NCBI GenBank assembly: GCA_021399435.1
Contig: JAJTUP010000116.1
Location: 91,914-155,913, forward strand
Length of the DNA: 64,000 bases
Direction of reading: 5' to 3'
DNA from: Diaporthe sp. PMI_573
Lineage: Eukaryota > Ascomycota > Sordariomycetes > Diaporthales > Diaporthaceae
The notes below the pieces were generated by a model. That model saw only the letters and a list, made by a program, of their open reading frames with translations, searched no databases and had not been told where the DNA came from. Of the stretch, positions 1-9,366 are shown in pieces. Each line of letters opens with the position of its first letter. Position 1 is the first letter of the stretch. A program made the position numbers and the translations under genes.

Positions 1-1
1 A

Positions 2-121
2 ATGGAGCACTTCGAACAGGCGCGGATGTATCCGGAGCTCATAGAAGGGGTCGATCGATTAAAAGAGCTAGCAAGACAGACGGTTGAGCGGTTTGAGGCC
101 AGGCATGGGAAGCAAGGTTAG
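2..121 (+). CDS. C-terminal end of an unidentified ORF
   Basis: The frame is open from the first bases of the window to a TAG at 119-121 and encodes about 39 charged residues. A Met codon at base 2 exists, but the real start may lie outside the window. The tail is helical and rich in Glu, Arg and Lys. It is followed at once by tandem repeats, so it may be the 3' end of a transposon or retroelement ORF. I do not recognise the family. Confidence 0.3.
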   Translation: MEHFEQARMYPELIEGVDRLKELARQTVERFEARHGKQG

Positions 122-148
122 GAGGCAATCTCCGTTTTCGTTCCCACA

Positions 149-531
149 AAAAAGGGAGAGCGGACCCAATCAGAACCCATTTTATTAGCCAATCAGAAGG
201 CAGTTAACTTTGCAACCAATCAGAGGGCAGGAACCCAGGGTGTCAGGGTCGGGTGCGAATAAGAAAGACCTTCCTAACGGAAGGCAAAAAGGGAGAGCGG
301 ACCCAATCAGAACCCATTTTATTAGCCAATCAGAAGGCAGTTAACTTTGCAACCAATCAGAGGGCAGGAACCCAGGGTGTCAGGGTCGGGTGCGAATAAG
401 AAAGACCTTCCTAACGGAAGGCATTTTAATTCAGCCGACCAATCAGAGGCCGCGGGATCAGGGGGGCCAAGGGTCGGGCGGGGATAAGAAAGACCTTCCT
501 AACGGAAGGCAAGACCTTCCTAACGGAAGGC
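149..531. repeat. 137-bp tandem repeat with CCAAT motifs and a 21-bp hairpin unit
   Basis: A 137-bp unit occurs twice head to tail without visible differences (149-285 and 286-422, the second lacking only the poly-A lead). A third, shorter and diverged copy covers about 438-510. Each copy ends in AAGACCTTCCTAACGGAAGG followed by C, an imperfect palindrome (CCTTCC...GGAAGG) that is repeated once more at 511-531. Each full unit carries three CCAATCAGA motifs. No ORF covers it. It could be a promoter or UTR repeat of a retroelement, or a local duplication. Confidence 0.85.
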
Positions 532-673
532 AAAAGTACCTTGACGATTTAGAGGGTTAGGGTTATTTCTGCCTGTTGAAGAATTTACGTGCTTGGGTGG
601 GCGGAAAACAGGAGCTGGGTGGGTCGACGTTCGCTGCAGGCCACTGCCTCCTGTCTTGCTCGTTCTCGTCGCA

Positions 674-1811
674 ATGCATCACGAATGCCTCTACTACACA
701 GGGCAATCATCGACGCTATATCTTCTCGCCATGGCTACGACGCTTTGGGCCCAACAAGCCGTAGAAGGGTTTTTTCGAAGGCGTAAATACCCCACCCAGT
801 TCGAGTGCAACCGGATTGCGCAGAACGTTTCGGGCGCTTCCAACGTCCACAATGTCGACACGCCGGGCTCGATGAGCTACACCGTTGTCTGTACGGGCCG
901 TCGCGCAGGAGACGGGAAGGACCTCGTGATATCCTTCCGAGAACCGGAAGCGCACCTCGATAAGTCTATGGAAGAGATGGCACAGGCGATCCATGGTGAC
1001 CTCGTGCCCGCGACGTCCCGCTATGGTGTGATAGATGGCGCGGATCCACCCCTCACCATTTACACCATGCCGTATTTGAAGGGAATTTCGTGCCTCGACG
1101 CCCTGGCTTGCCAGGTGGAGATGGATGAGGCGAGCGTAGCTAGGCATGTTTGCTTTGTTCGGCACCTTGCGAGGTAAGTATGCTCGCATCGGGCCATGGC
1201 TGAGGTAGCTTACACCGTTGCTAATGCTTGTTAGATATTTTGCCCGGTGTTGGTTGAAGCCGCAGCAAGTGACGGCAGAGGCACGAGCCGAGGCTATGGA
1301 TGGAGCGCAACGCAGACTCGTTCTCCTATCGTCATCATGCATCCTCGGAGCCTCAACAGTGTCGGAATTAGAGCGTAGTCTTCCCATCCTCTTCGCGCAA
1401 GAGTATCCGCAAGTTCTTACGCATGGCGATCTCTCCACAACCAACATCTTGGTCCATGAGGATACTTACGAAATTACGGGTATCGTCGACTGGTCTCTTG
1501 CAGCTCTGCTACCTTTCGGATTGGAGTTAGATTGCCTGTTCCTAACGACAGGGTATATGGACCGTGGCGGCTGGCATGACTACGCGTGCTGTCCGCAGCT
1601 TCGTGAGGCCTTTTGGTCCGAATTCTGGTCCGCCTCTGGCATTGGAGATAGTGCGCGGCGAAATGTTCGCAACATGGCCGAGCAGGCTGCCCGAATAGGT
1701 GCTATTCTTCGCTACGCTTTTCGACGAAATGCAAATGGCTCGCCCTCTGAGGCTTTGGTATCCGAAGAGGCCTTAGCATGGAGCTACCTACGGGCATGGC
1801 TTGCCGCCTAG
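674..1811 (+). CDS. Aminoglycoside phosphotransferase-fold (APH/choline kinase-like) protein, two exons
   Basis: Two exons, 674-1173 and 1235-1811, joined over a 61-bp intron (GTAAGT donor, CTAAT branch site, TTAG acceptor) give 358 aa. The C-terminal lobe carries the APH catalytic loop HGDLSTTN (H230, D232, N237) and the metal-binding VDWS motif (D252), in the usual spacing. The N-lobe is less clear. Met at 674 was chosen because upstream residues look non-coding, but inner Mets are possible. The family transfers phosphate from ATP to small molecules or, in fungi, is mostly uncharacterised; substrate unknown. It faces a protein kinase-like gene at 2092-2904 across a short gap. The nearby repeats suggest an accessory gene. 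Confidence 0.8.
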
Positions 1812-2091
1812 CTGGTAATGCAACCAGTTCAAATCTATCAGTCAGATTCATTCTTGACTGCCTGCAACTGCCGGTCAATCTGATACAAATCCCTCGAGCT
1901 AGCAATGTCACTCTTTCGCAAGTGGAATAACAACACCTTTTGAAGGTTCCTTGTAAGATTTGACGTGAATGAGAGATATTCTTTCGGGAGCTTGGGTCTT
2001 TGGCATATATTTAAGACTGACGGAATTCCCCGAGAGTAAAGAGCCTGCTTTGTGGAATTGGGAAGTACATAGGATGGCTTGCTTTGCATTC

Positions 2092-2904
2092 TTAGTCGTC
2101 GAATGTTGGCTCGTCCAACCAATTGCGAATCTTTTCCAGAGCAAAAAAATCATGCTGCTTGTCCGATGTGTGATAATCCTTCAGCTCTCCATCGATCCAT
2201 CCCTTGGTCCCCCGGCTGGTTCCCAATTTGGCACCTATCACGCGCACGGAGCCGAAGTCGATAACGATCGGCATGCCTTCCAGATCGATTAAGATGTTCC
2301 CCGGATTGACGTCGTTATGAGCCAAACCGAGGGAGTGTATATGATGGATGGCCAACTCGATAGCTTTCATGAAGGGTCCCTTATCTACCGACCCAACCTT
2401 GTTCCTCAAATAATCAGTTAGGGTGTTGGGGTGGCGGTCGAGAACGAGACCGGTGATGCGGCCACGGCGAACTCGGCAGCCATGATAACGGACGATGTTG
2501 GAGTGTGGGTGTTGAGCGAGCACCTCCATTACCCTGGCTTCTTCGAGTAGATCTTGGGGTATAAGCTCGAGGACGTTATGTTCTTGGAAGACGTCGTACA
2601 GAGGAAGGTTTGGGCGTTTGATGTAGATATCGATTACGGTGTCCTGGGCCAGGGTAAGCTTCCCGCGATGGAGCGCCCATTCTGGAAATAGGGTATTATC
2701 TGGGATAGGAACGAGGGCAGATGTGAGTTGTTCAAAGGTGACGTTGTGTCTCGGATGATTCGTCTTGCCAAAGTAGGCGACGTCATCTTCGTCAACCAGC
2801 GCAAAGGTTGAGTGTTTGAATTCGCCGGTTTCGCCGTCGACCTCCTCGTGGAAGAATGCAAGGTCTTCCCATGATGTGACTTTAGCTGCCATGACGGGAA
2901 TCAT
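2092..2904 (-). CDS. Small protein kinase-like protein
   Basis: Single-exon gene, 270 aa from the Met at 2904; further in-frame Mets lie at 2892 and 2919. The C-lobe is recognisable: catalytic loop HNDVNPGN (H196, D198, N203), in which Asn replaces the usual Arg of HRD, then IDFGS (D216) and a GTKGW segment where an APE region would be. K96 and E121/E122 are candidates for the VAIK lysine and helix-C glutamate. There is no good glycine-rich loop, and the protein ends soon after the activation segment, so the domain is short. It resembles the solitary kinase-like proteins common in ascomycete genomes. It is convergent with the APH gene. Activity is uncertain. The open frame continues to 3105, but that extension runs into repeats and was not used. 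Confidence 0.7.
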   Translation of the reverse strand: MIPVMAAKVTSWEDLAFFHEEVDGETGEFKHSTFALVDEDDVAYFGKTNHPRHNVTFEQLTSALVPIPDNTLFPEWALHRGKLTLAQDTVIDIYIKRPNLPLYDVFQEHNVLELIPQDLLEEARVMEVLAQHPHSNIVRYHGCRVRRGRITGLVLDRHPNTLTDYLRNKVGSVDKGPFMKAIELAIHHIHSLGLAHNDVNPGNILIDLEGMPIVIDFGSVRVIGAKLGTSRGTKGWIDGELKDYHTSDKQHDFFALEKIRNWLDEPTFDD

Positions 2905-3069
2905 CTCACTACAGAGCATGAGGAGTGTTATTTTTTCAGTGCTCTTCTTCTCCCCTTTTCCATGTTTATTTGTTTGGTGGGTGGGGCACGGCCCACACCG
3001 GCGGCCATGTACTGCCCATTTCCAGCAGCCAGTGTCGGCCCAACCAGCGCCGGCCGTCCGCCTACCCAG

Positions 3070-3255
3070 TATTGGCCCAAATGCAACCCCACACTTGAGG
3101 CGCATACATGTTGGTTCAACATCTTATTGGCCCAGCATTAAGGCAAATGTAACCAACACACTTAAAGCGCATAAATGTTGGTTCAACATCGAACCAACGT
3201 ATAATGCTTATTGGCCCAGCATCGAGGCAAATGCAACCAACGCACTTGAAGCGCT
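3070..3255. repeat. Tandem repeat, 67-84 bp units
   Basis: Units starting CACTTGAGGCGC (3092), CACTTAAAGCGC (3159) and CACTTGAAGCGC (3243) share ATGTTGGTTCAACATC, TTATTGGCCCAGCAT and GGCAAATG with AACCAAC. The second unit is longer by about 17 bases, which include a second AACCAAC-type palindrome half. A partial unit precedes 3092. Copies are diverged, so the array is not young. No coding function is evident. Confidence 0.7.
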
Positions 3256-3320
3256 CGCAAGAACTGGGAAAGATACTTTGCTTTCTGTGGGGCCCAGTAA
3301 TTCGAGAAAGCCGTCACAAT

Positions 3321-5793
3321 TAGTGATGTTGTACAGTTTGTACAACCTTGTTGTACGTACGTACGTACAGGAAGAAAATGTACGTACATGTACTATGTAC
3401 GTACGACTGAGCCCACTATATTCCAAATCAGGTAATTTATGGGTCATGCCGTACAAGTACGGAGCTGTACAAAACTTTGCCGGCTTAACAACTCAGCGTT
3501 ACTCTGCCATTCTCTCCCAATTGAACGCATCGCCAAAAAAGATGGCCCCTGCCAAAGCTGACGCTGCCTTCATTTGGCGACAGTTTATCGACCTCGGCCG
3601 CTCGAACCCCAAGAAAAGCAAGCGATACAGATGCCGTCACTGCCAGAAGGACTTTGCAGCGACCTCTGTTGGGAGGCCGAAAGAGCACCTCGCTGCGTGT
3701 GACAAATGGCAAGCTACGCAGCGACAAGAGCGCCAAGCTCGAGATAACGCCGGCTATCTTCCCTCATATTCTGAAGCTGTACAAAAGAAGATAACGGAGG
3801 TCGGAATTCAGCATATCTCTCAGGACGAGAGCCGCAGTTTCACCTATGATGCCGCCGCTGCTGTAATCGCCGGCGGTCGCCCCTTCAGCCTCTTCGAGAG
3901 CCGTCGTTGGCGTTGTTTCTTCACTCGCATCAAGCCTGGCTGGAAGCCCCCTAGCCGTGCCGTCATCACGCGAATTCTTCCCGAGTTCTATCAGGAAATC
4001 TATGACGAGGTTTTCAAACGTATTACCAGCTCGGAATGGTTCAACATCATATTTGACGCCTCCGATAATGTCTCGGGCCACAGGATCGTTAATATCTCGG
4101 TACAGGTACCAGACGGCCCGGCCTTCTACTGGAAAACACTTGACACGGGAGACGAACAGCACACGGCAGAGAACTGGGTGCGGCTGATCTGGGGAGAAAT
4201 GCAGCAACTGTGTGGCGGCGATCTCTCCAGGATCAATTCTATCTGTACGGATACCGAAAATACGATGCGCTCTGTACACAACCTGCTAGGGGGATTCCCA
4301 GAGCTCTCACACATCAACTTCTCTCTGTGCGATTCTCACGGCCTTCAGCTTCTGATTAAAGATATTCTTCTTCTTCCCTTCTTCGAGGATCTCTTTAACA
4401 ACGTCAGCACCCTGCTCGTGTTCTTCTCACGGTCTAAATTACAATTACAAAGATTGAGAATGTGCCAGCGCACAAGGTGGAACGGAGTAACTCGCGCGCT
4501 GATCAGAAGGTACCGGTGAATTGTTAGCTGCGACTGAGAAATCGATATACTAACCTGCTCGTTCCGAACAGTATAATTACACGCTGGGGTTCCCAGTACA
4601 ATTCTTTCTTCTCCCTCCTCCGTTCTCGAGATCCTGCCAGAGACTGGTCTGTTCGAAAAGATGTACGGGATGAGTTGCGATCTCAAGATTGCCCCGTTCT
4701 CCTGCCCGAAGCGGTTCGGATCATCAAAGACAGCAGCTTCTGGCTAGAACTCGAGGCTGCGATCGCTGTGCTGAAACCGGTGAACGACTTTCAACACGCT
4801 TCTGAGGCTGATGGGGCGGGAATTGCACACGTTGTAAATCGCTGGCTGCAAATCAAAAGCAAATGGGCTGAGATGAGAGAGGCTGATCAGTTCCCTGATA
4901 TTCCGTGGGACGATATTGACGCTATATTCAAAGCTAGGCTTGATAAGCAAACGTACGATATACATTGGATCGCCGATGCCCTCCGGCCTGATACAACAGG
5001 TCCAAACTCGAAACTTCCGCCTAGCGTCTTTGCACGCGTACAAGAATATTTGCAGAAACAGCTGGAAAATGACGACGAGTATCACCGTGCCCTCTCCGAA
5101 TTCACACACTTCCGAATGCGTACAGGCGGCCCAGACGGCTTATTCAATAAGCACAGCGCTGTATACGACGATGGTTTCAGGCCAGCAATGGCGTGGCAGT
5201 GCCTCCTCAACCAGGGCTCGATTCTGGCTAGAGTAGCTGTGAAGGTAATGAACACGCTTGCAAACTCCGTACCTTCAGAACGAAGTTTCTCTGCTATCAG
5301 GTTCATACACACGAAAGCTCGAAATCGCCTTACGCCCATGCACGCGGACATGCAGGCCTTCATTTTTATGAATGATCGCGTATTAGATCGCCTTAAGGAT
5401 CAGAAGTACGCGCATAAAAAGCGCTGGGCGGATCTTGAGGAGAAGGACTGGCTGGAACTTGAAGATTCGTACCTCGAGTTGTTTGTGAATGCGCAGGGCA
5501 AGAAGGTCTGGATGGATGGTGTGATGGCCTCTGCCAATGGAGATTTCGAGTGGGAAGGTGTCTTACAGTCGACAGGTGATATATTGGGGGTTGGTACTGA
5601 AGTGGAATCAGTGGTTGGAGATTAGAGTGACAGGAGACCAGGACCGTATGAATGCTCGTACTCAACTATTGCCGAAAAAGGAAGGAGGAAATTTGTATGG
5701 TACAATTTTGTACGTACAGAAAAGTTGTACGTACGTACAGCTACCCAAAATACAGTACGTACGTACGTACGTGTACAGAAAAATGCATCACTA
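3321..5793 (+). mobile_element. hAT-1, complete hAT DNA transposon with 8-bp target duplication
   Basis: The element begins TAGTGATG at 3321 and ends CATCACTA at 5793 (8-bp perfect terminal inverted repeats, imperfectly extended inward). It is flanked by identical 8-bp target duplications GTCACAAT at 3313-3320 and 5794-5801, the length expected for hAT. Both ends carry dense GTAC/GTACGTAC subterminal motifs (about 3340-3450 and 5699-5778), likely transposase binding sites. It contains one two-exon transposase gene without stops. The perfect duplication and open frame mark it as a recent, possibly autonomous insertion. Confidence 0.93.
3542..5625 (+). CDS. hAT family transposase (hAT-1), two exons
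   Basis: Exons 3542-4509 and 4572-5625 joined over a 62-bp intron (donor GTACCG, branch TACTAAC, acceptor ACAG) encode 673 aa; the junction codon is AG plus T (Ser) and the frame is continuous. In order: a BED-type zinc finger near residues 30-55 (CRHC, then H and C), an RNase H-like core with IIFDASDN and CTDTENTM as candidate acidic positions, the CDSHGLQLL block, and the C-terminal hAT dimerisation block SVPSERSFSA near the end. It binds the element ends and cuts and pastes hAT-1 in the nucleus. The Met at 3542 precedes the zinc finger; an upstream open frame runs into repeats outside the element and was rejected. Confidence 0.92.
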
Positions 5794-5814
5794 GTCACAA
5801 TCGTCTTAACTAGC

Positions 5815-5820
5815 TATAAA
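5815..5820 (+). promoter_or_regulatory. TATA box of the gene at 5971
   Basis: TATAAA lies about 150 bp before the start codon and is followed by a C-rich tract and CT-rich leader. The hAT-1 target duplication ends only 14 bp upstream of it, so sequences normally upstream of the TATA box are now 2.5 kb away. Confidence 0.6.
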
Positions 5821-5970
5821 TACCCTCCCCCCCCCCATGGGCCTTGGTAGGAATCCCACAAGCATAAGTTCTTTGCCTACCGACTCCTTACCTAACTACC
5901 ACTACCTCGTACATTTCAAGGTCGAAACACTCTCACAGTCGCAACCCTCAACCCGCTCTTACTAGTCAGC

Positions 5971-6791
5971 ATGGCAGCTATTAGCGTTCTTCCCTCTATT
6001 GGCGGCCTGCAGCGCCCTCTAACCAGCGAGGACCTGGAACTCTCGCGTACTGTGTATGCCTTCTCCTTGGTCGGCTTGAAGGTTAGTCAGTTGCTAATAT
6101 CCCACGCCTATAGGCACAACCGCCTCGTTCATCCTGAAGAGCAGCCAGAGATCTCCGATGCAACGCTCAAGGCCTTGGGCGAACTTTTCGTTCGCAACGA
6201 CGCCCAGGCCGTCTTCGGTATCCATCTGCTCCACAGCCACTTTGTCGCACCCGAAGGCACGGTGCTTCTCGGAATTGAGGCTCAGCTGTCGAAGACTTCG
6301 ACGGCCTGCTGGACCAAGCCCGTTCCTGCGGCGCAGCTAACCGACAAGCAGTCCACGGCCACGTGTTCAGTCTGCAATCCGACGGGACTTTCGTCCCATA
6401 CGAGCTCCAAGAGGGCGAGGTGGATGTCAAGGTAGCTAGCATTCAGCCCGCCTTCTTTCAGGAGCTCGCCGCCTTTCTGCACAGCAACAACTTGGCCGAT
6501 CTGGTTGCTTTGCAACTTCTGGATGGCTCAGAGAGTCGCAAGAGGATGGAGCTTCTGGTTGGGCCACAAGCTACTCTGATGGTGGACGAGAAGGACCTCA
6601 TCGGATTTGACCCGCCTCGCATCACTACTGGTTGGACTTTCACAGTAGGAAACGATGGGATCATTTCTTGCAAGGGAAATGATGTCTACTCGGCGAAGAA
6701 GAACACCCACCAGGTCTTCCAAGACTCGAAGCCGCTTCCTACGGTCGAGGCTTTGCTGGAGGCTCTCCGTGGGGAGGGAATCATCGCTTGA
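5971..6791 (+). pseudogene. Conserved-looking fungal protein of unknown function, one frameshift
   Basis: The first part (5971 to about 6275) and second part (about 6278 to 6791) are both strongly protein-like but lie in different frames; a change of -1 (one lost base, or two gained) is needed between about 6245 and 6290. Joined, they give about 273 aa, ending in a segment rich in Lys, Asp and Gly with no signal peptide or membrane span. I do not recognise the family. A 32-bp GT...AG stretch at 6082-6113 is too short for an intron and splicing it would break the good frame. A TATA box and pyrimidine-rich leader support a real gene. The shift may be a true mutation or a sequence error. Confidence 0.65.
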
Positions 6792-7174
6792 TCTCGTTCG
6801 GTACAGACAGATGTCACCCACGCACCCACGCACCCACGCACAGCAGCTTCTCGACCTCGATAGTCAGTTATCTTTCTTTTCTTGTGTGCTTTGTGCTCTG
6901 AGCAAATGGTAGAACATCACTCATTTCCTGCACTATACCGTCAACAGGGCTGTTTTTGTGTTGTGGCAGTGGCGAATTTAACTTCAAGCGGAAACCCCCA
7001 CTGGGTACAAACATACCTAGTCACACCTTCGTTTTTGGTGATTCTAGCAATCAAGTTTTCTTCGCACATTCTGAGCAGACCTATTTCGAAGATATCGTGA
7101 CTATATCTTGCCCCCTCGGTGCAGGCGATTCCTTCGGCCTGCAGACGGTGCGTGCCAGCCCACACTGCCCTTAT
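6792..7174. other. Intergenic
   Basis: Holds the 3' flank of the preceding gene and a short CACGCACC-type microsatellite at about 6816-6843. I see no gene. Confidence 0.6.
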
Positions 7175-7451
7175 TTAGTGTAATGTTGTGAAGATGTAAC
7201 AGTAGGGTCCGCCGACCATCATGAGGACATCCTCGTAGCAGAGGGCTTTGGGCCGGTTCCGCTTAGGGGTCTCTAGCAGCAGCGTACAAAGCTCCCCGGA
7301 ATCGGGATCGTTGGGTTCTTCCTCAGCCTCAGCATCACCATCAGCGGAAACGATACCGTATATACTCGACAAATTCACGATACCCCCGGTCACTAAGACT
7401 AGTCCTATTTTGGTCTAGTTTGAAGCCACCATGGCCAGGGTTTTGGATACA

Positions 7452-9080
7452 CTAACAAGCTACAGTAATACAGTCTTGAACCTCCTCTTCCTTCACAAAG
7501 AGGTCCATCTCTTCCAGAGGTGTTACAGACACTTCCTCATACTCCATCTTCAAGGTAGGTTCCTTAGCCGTTTCCCAGCCTTCCCAGTTGATTTGAGAAG
7601 GCTCTATATCCTTGATACGGACCATGTTAACCTGACTTCCATCAGGACGAATAGAAATTCCAGTGTGAATGAAGGCATTCTGAACCAACTCTGGCCTTTC
7701 TTCCAGACGTTTTACTGCCCTGGCTACTACCCAGGTAGTCATTATACGCATGTCAGAGACTGTCCATATATGTCCAGGGCTTTCCTTCTCTTTCTCTGTC
7801 ATATATTCGTCAGTAAATTCCTGAAGCCAAAGCTTGAAGGGATGGTTGACTGCAGTATCCAATGGCTGAAGGAGACTAGTACAGCCAGCTGGTATCAATG
7901 CAATAGTAACCCCTAGATCCTTCAACTGTTGCTTGATAGTGTCAGTTACATGGAATCTAGCAACATCCATAACCAATAGGAAATCCTTCATATCCTTAGC
8001 TACTGCGTCTAGTTCTTCAGTAATCCATTTACCGAATAATTCCTCATTATTGTAAGCTGTAGGATTGAATTCCACAGTAACATCAGGACTGTAGGATGAG
8101 GATTCCTGATTGTATATCCTTCCTGCAGGTCCTGAAGTACCATGGAATATAATCTTCGGCTTGAATCTCTGCATGCCATCTGCAGAGATGTAGAGAATAA
8201 GAGTAGCTTGTCGTTTATCCCATCCACTCCGTTCTGTTTTTGCCTGTACTGACTTCGAGCCTGTAGAAGTATATGTACATCCAGAATTATACTCAAATGG
8301 AATAGGAGTTTCGTCCAGATTTAGGATTGCTGATTTGGAGAACCGCCGAGGAGGTGAGTTGTTGACAACTGGTGCTGGTGCTGGTGCTGGTGCTGGTGCT
8401 GGTGCTGATACTGGTACTGAGAGAGAATCTCTTGGTTGAGATATACGTCTAATGAACTTGACGAAGTTATTCACAACTTCAAGGTACTCTGCAGGAAGCT
8501 TGGTAGCCTTCTTAGTAACCCTTCTATGTGAAATCCTATGTCGATGTAGAAAGCCTCTAAACCAGCCGGTAGAGAATACCCAGAGGTGAACGCTTTCAGG
8601 GTAGGTGTCCTTAAATAGCCTTTTTGATTCTCGTCGAAACCAGCCGATAGAAACAATTCTATTTTCTGTTCGCCGTGTAAGAAAACAGGTGTAAAGCTTG
8701 TCTTCCAACTCTGGCCATCTAGGGTGATACCTTCGTTGATCTTCTTTGCGTACAAGCTGATCCCGCTTTTTCCACCAAGTCCTTATAGTTGCTTCAGGGA
8801 TCTTGAAGAACTGGGAGGCTTCAAATAGTGTAGGAGGACGGAAGCCATCTTGGGAAGGTGGGAGGTCTTGTCGATAATGGCCACCTCTACCTCCAGTAGT
8901 TCCTGGGATACGGTGGTTCAAAAGAAATAGAAGAACTTCAACACGTTTTTTCTGCTTGTATGACCGTTCTACCCGTGTAACTGGCTTAAATGAAGGAGCT
9001 TTTCGCTCATGAAGGGGCTTGGGCTTTGGCCCTGGCTTTTTTTGTAGGATGTTGGTTGAGATTGGGCCTAGGGGAGGCAT
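7452..9080 (-). CDS. pogo-type DDE transposase, intact
   Basis: Single exon, 542 aa. The N-terminal half has basic helix-turn-helix segments (an IPEATIRTWW helix near residues 94-103 and a WVFSTGWFRGFLHRHRI segment near 167-183, as in CENP-B/Tc5-type binding domains). A proline-alanine linker encoded by a hexamer repeat follows, then the DDE_1 catalytic core: NLDETP (D256), LVMDVARFH (D372) and LLQPLD (D408). Asn is usual after the second Asp and is replaced by Val here. The last 30 residues are acidic. It cuts at TA sites and moves the surrounding element. No frameshifts or stops. Confidence 0.92.
   Translation of the reverse strand: MPPLGPISTNILQKKPGPKPKPLHERKAPSFKPVTRVERSYKQKKRVEVLLFLLNHRIPGTTGGRGGHYRQDLPPSQDGFRPPTLFEASQFFKIPEATIRTWWKKRDQLVRKEDQRRYHPRWPELEDKLYTCFLTRRTENRIVSIGWFRRESKRLFKDTYPESVHLWVFSTGWFRGFLHRHRISHRRVTKKATKLPAEYLEVVNNFVKFIRRISQPRDSLSVPVSAPAPAPAPAPAPVVNNSPPRRFSKSAILNLDETPIPFEYNSGCTYTSTGSKSVQAKTERSGWDKRQATLILYISADGMQRFKPKIIFHGTSGPAGRIYNQESSSYSPDVTVEFNPTAYNNEELFGKWITEELDAVAKDMKDFLLVMDVARFHVTDTIKQQLKDLGVTIALIPAGCTSLLQPLDTAVNHPFKLWLQEFTDEYMTEKEKESPGHIWTVSDMRIMTTWVVARAVKRLEERPELVQNAFIHTGISIRPDGSQVNMVRIKDIEPSQINWEGWETAKEPTLKMEYEEVSVTPLEEMDLFVKEEEVQDCITVAC
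8371..8406. repeat. GGTGCT hexamer microsatellite, 6 units
   Basis: Six exact GGTGCT units lie inside the pogo transposase gene and encode its Ala-Pro linker; the length keeps the frame. Confidence 0.9.
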
Positions 9081-9366
9081 TGTGACCCATGAGACCAGCA
9101 GTAAACAAATAACTTCAAGATCGACGCGTTAGAGACGTGATGGGCATCTCTGGGGGGCTAAACCTAGCGTAGATTAGTAAGGTGGCTATAGCTTCAGCCT
9201 AGGTAAGATTAGGCCTAATTAGGCGACCGGGGGTATCGTGAATTTGTCGAGTATATACGGTATTTTTGGCATCGACAAGTTGTTGCAGGGAGCCGTCTTT
9301 TGCAGGCTTCCACTCGTTTTCTACTAGCTCAAGAAGCTCAGAAACACAGAGGGATAATCACATCAT

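Larger units (their letters stand above)
7356..9260 (-). mobile_element. pogo/Fot1-like element (Tc1-mariner superfamily), 36-bp perfect TIRs
   Basis: Perfect inverted repeats at 7356-7391 and 9225-9260 start CCGTATATACTCGAC and end CCCCCGGTC. TA target duplications lie at 7354-7355 and 9261-9262. It contains one uninterrupted transposase gene on the minus strand. Length 1905 bp is typical of Fot1-like elements. Identical TIRs and an open frame point to a recent insertion. Confidence 0.93.
7175..9357 (-). pseudogene. Unidentified host gene split by a pogo element
   Basis: On the minus strand the host reading frame enters at about 9357, runs to 9263, is broken by the pogo element (7356-9260) and resumes at 7355 to a TAA at 7175-7177. 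Removing the element and one TA copy gives a continuous frame: a segment with ENEWKPAKDG and LQQLVDAKNIV on one side joins an acidic EAEEEPNDPDSG stretch and ends in GGPYCYIFTTLH. This is about 90 residues of coding sequence. Upstream, a TGA at 9358-9360 and an AG at about 9337 suggest an intron acceptor, and a solo LTR lies just beyond. I do not recognise the protein. Confidence 0.7.

Noticed and set aside
149..531. CRISPR-like array
   Set aside because: Only two to three long adjacent copies without spacers, in a eukaryotic context.
716..1447. Minus-strand ORF of 243 codons over the APH gene
   Set aside because: It is the antisense shadow of the two APH exons and crosses their intron; it shows no domain.
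2905..3105. N-terminal extension of the kinase gene
   Set aside because: The frame is open, but the residues are encoded by repeat-like sequence and do not resemble a kinase N-lobe.
2816..3541. Long upstream extension of the hAT-1 transposase frame
   Set aside because: It begins outside the element, crosses its TIR and the kinase gene's antisense strand, and precedes the zinc finger without similarity to hAT proteins.
6082..6113. A 32-bp GT...AG candidate intron
   Set aside because: It is too short for a fungal intron, and removal would shift the coding frame away from the good downstream sequence.
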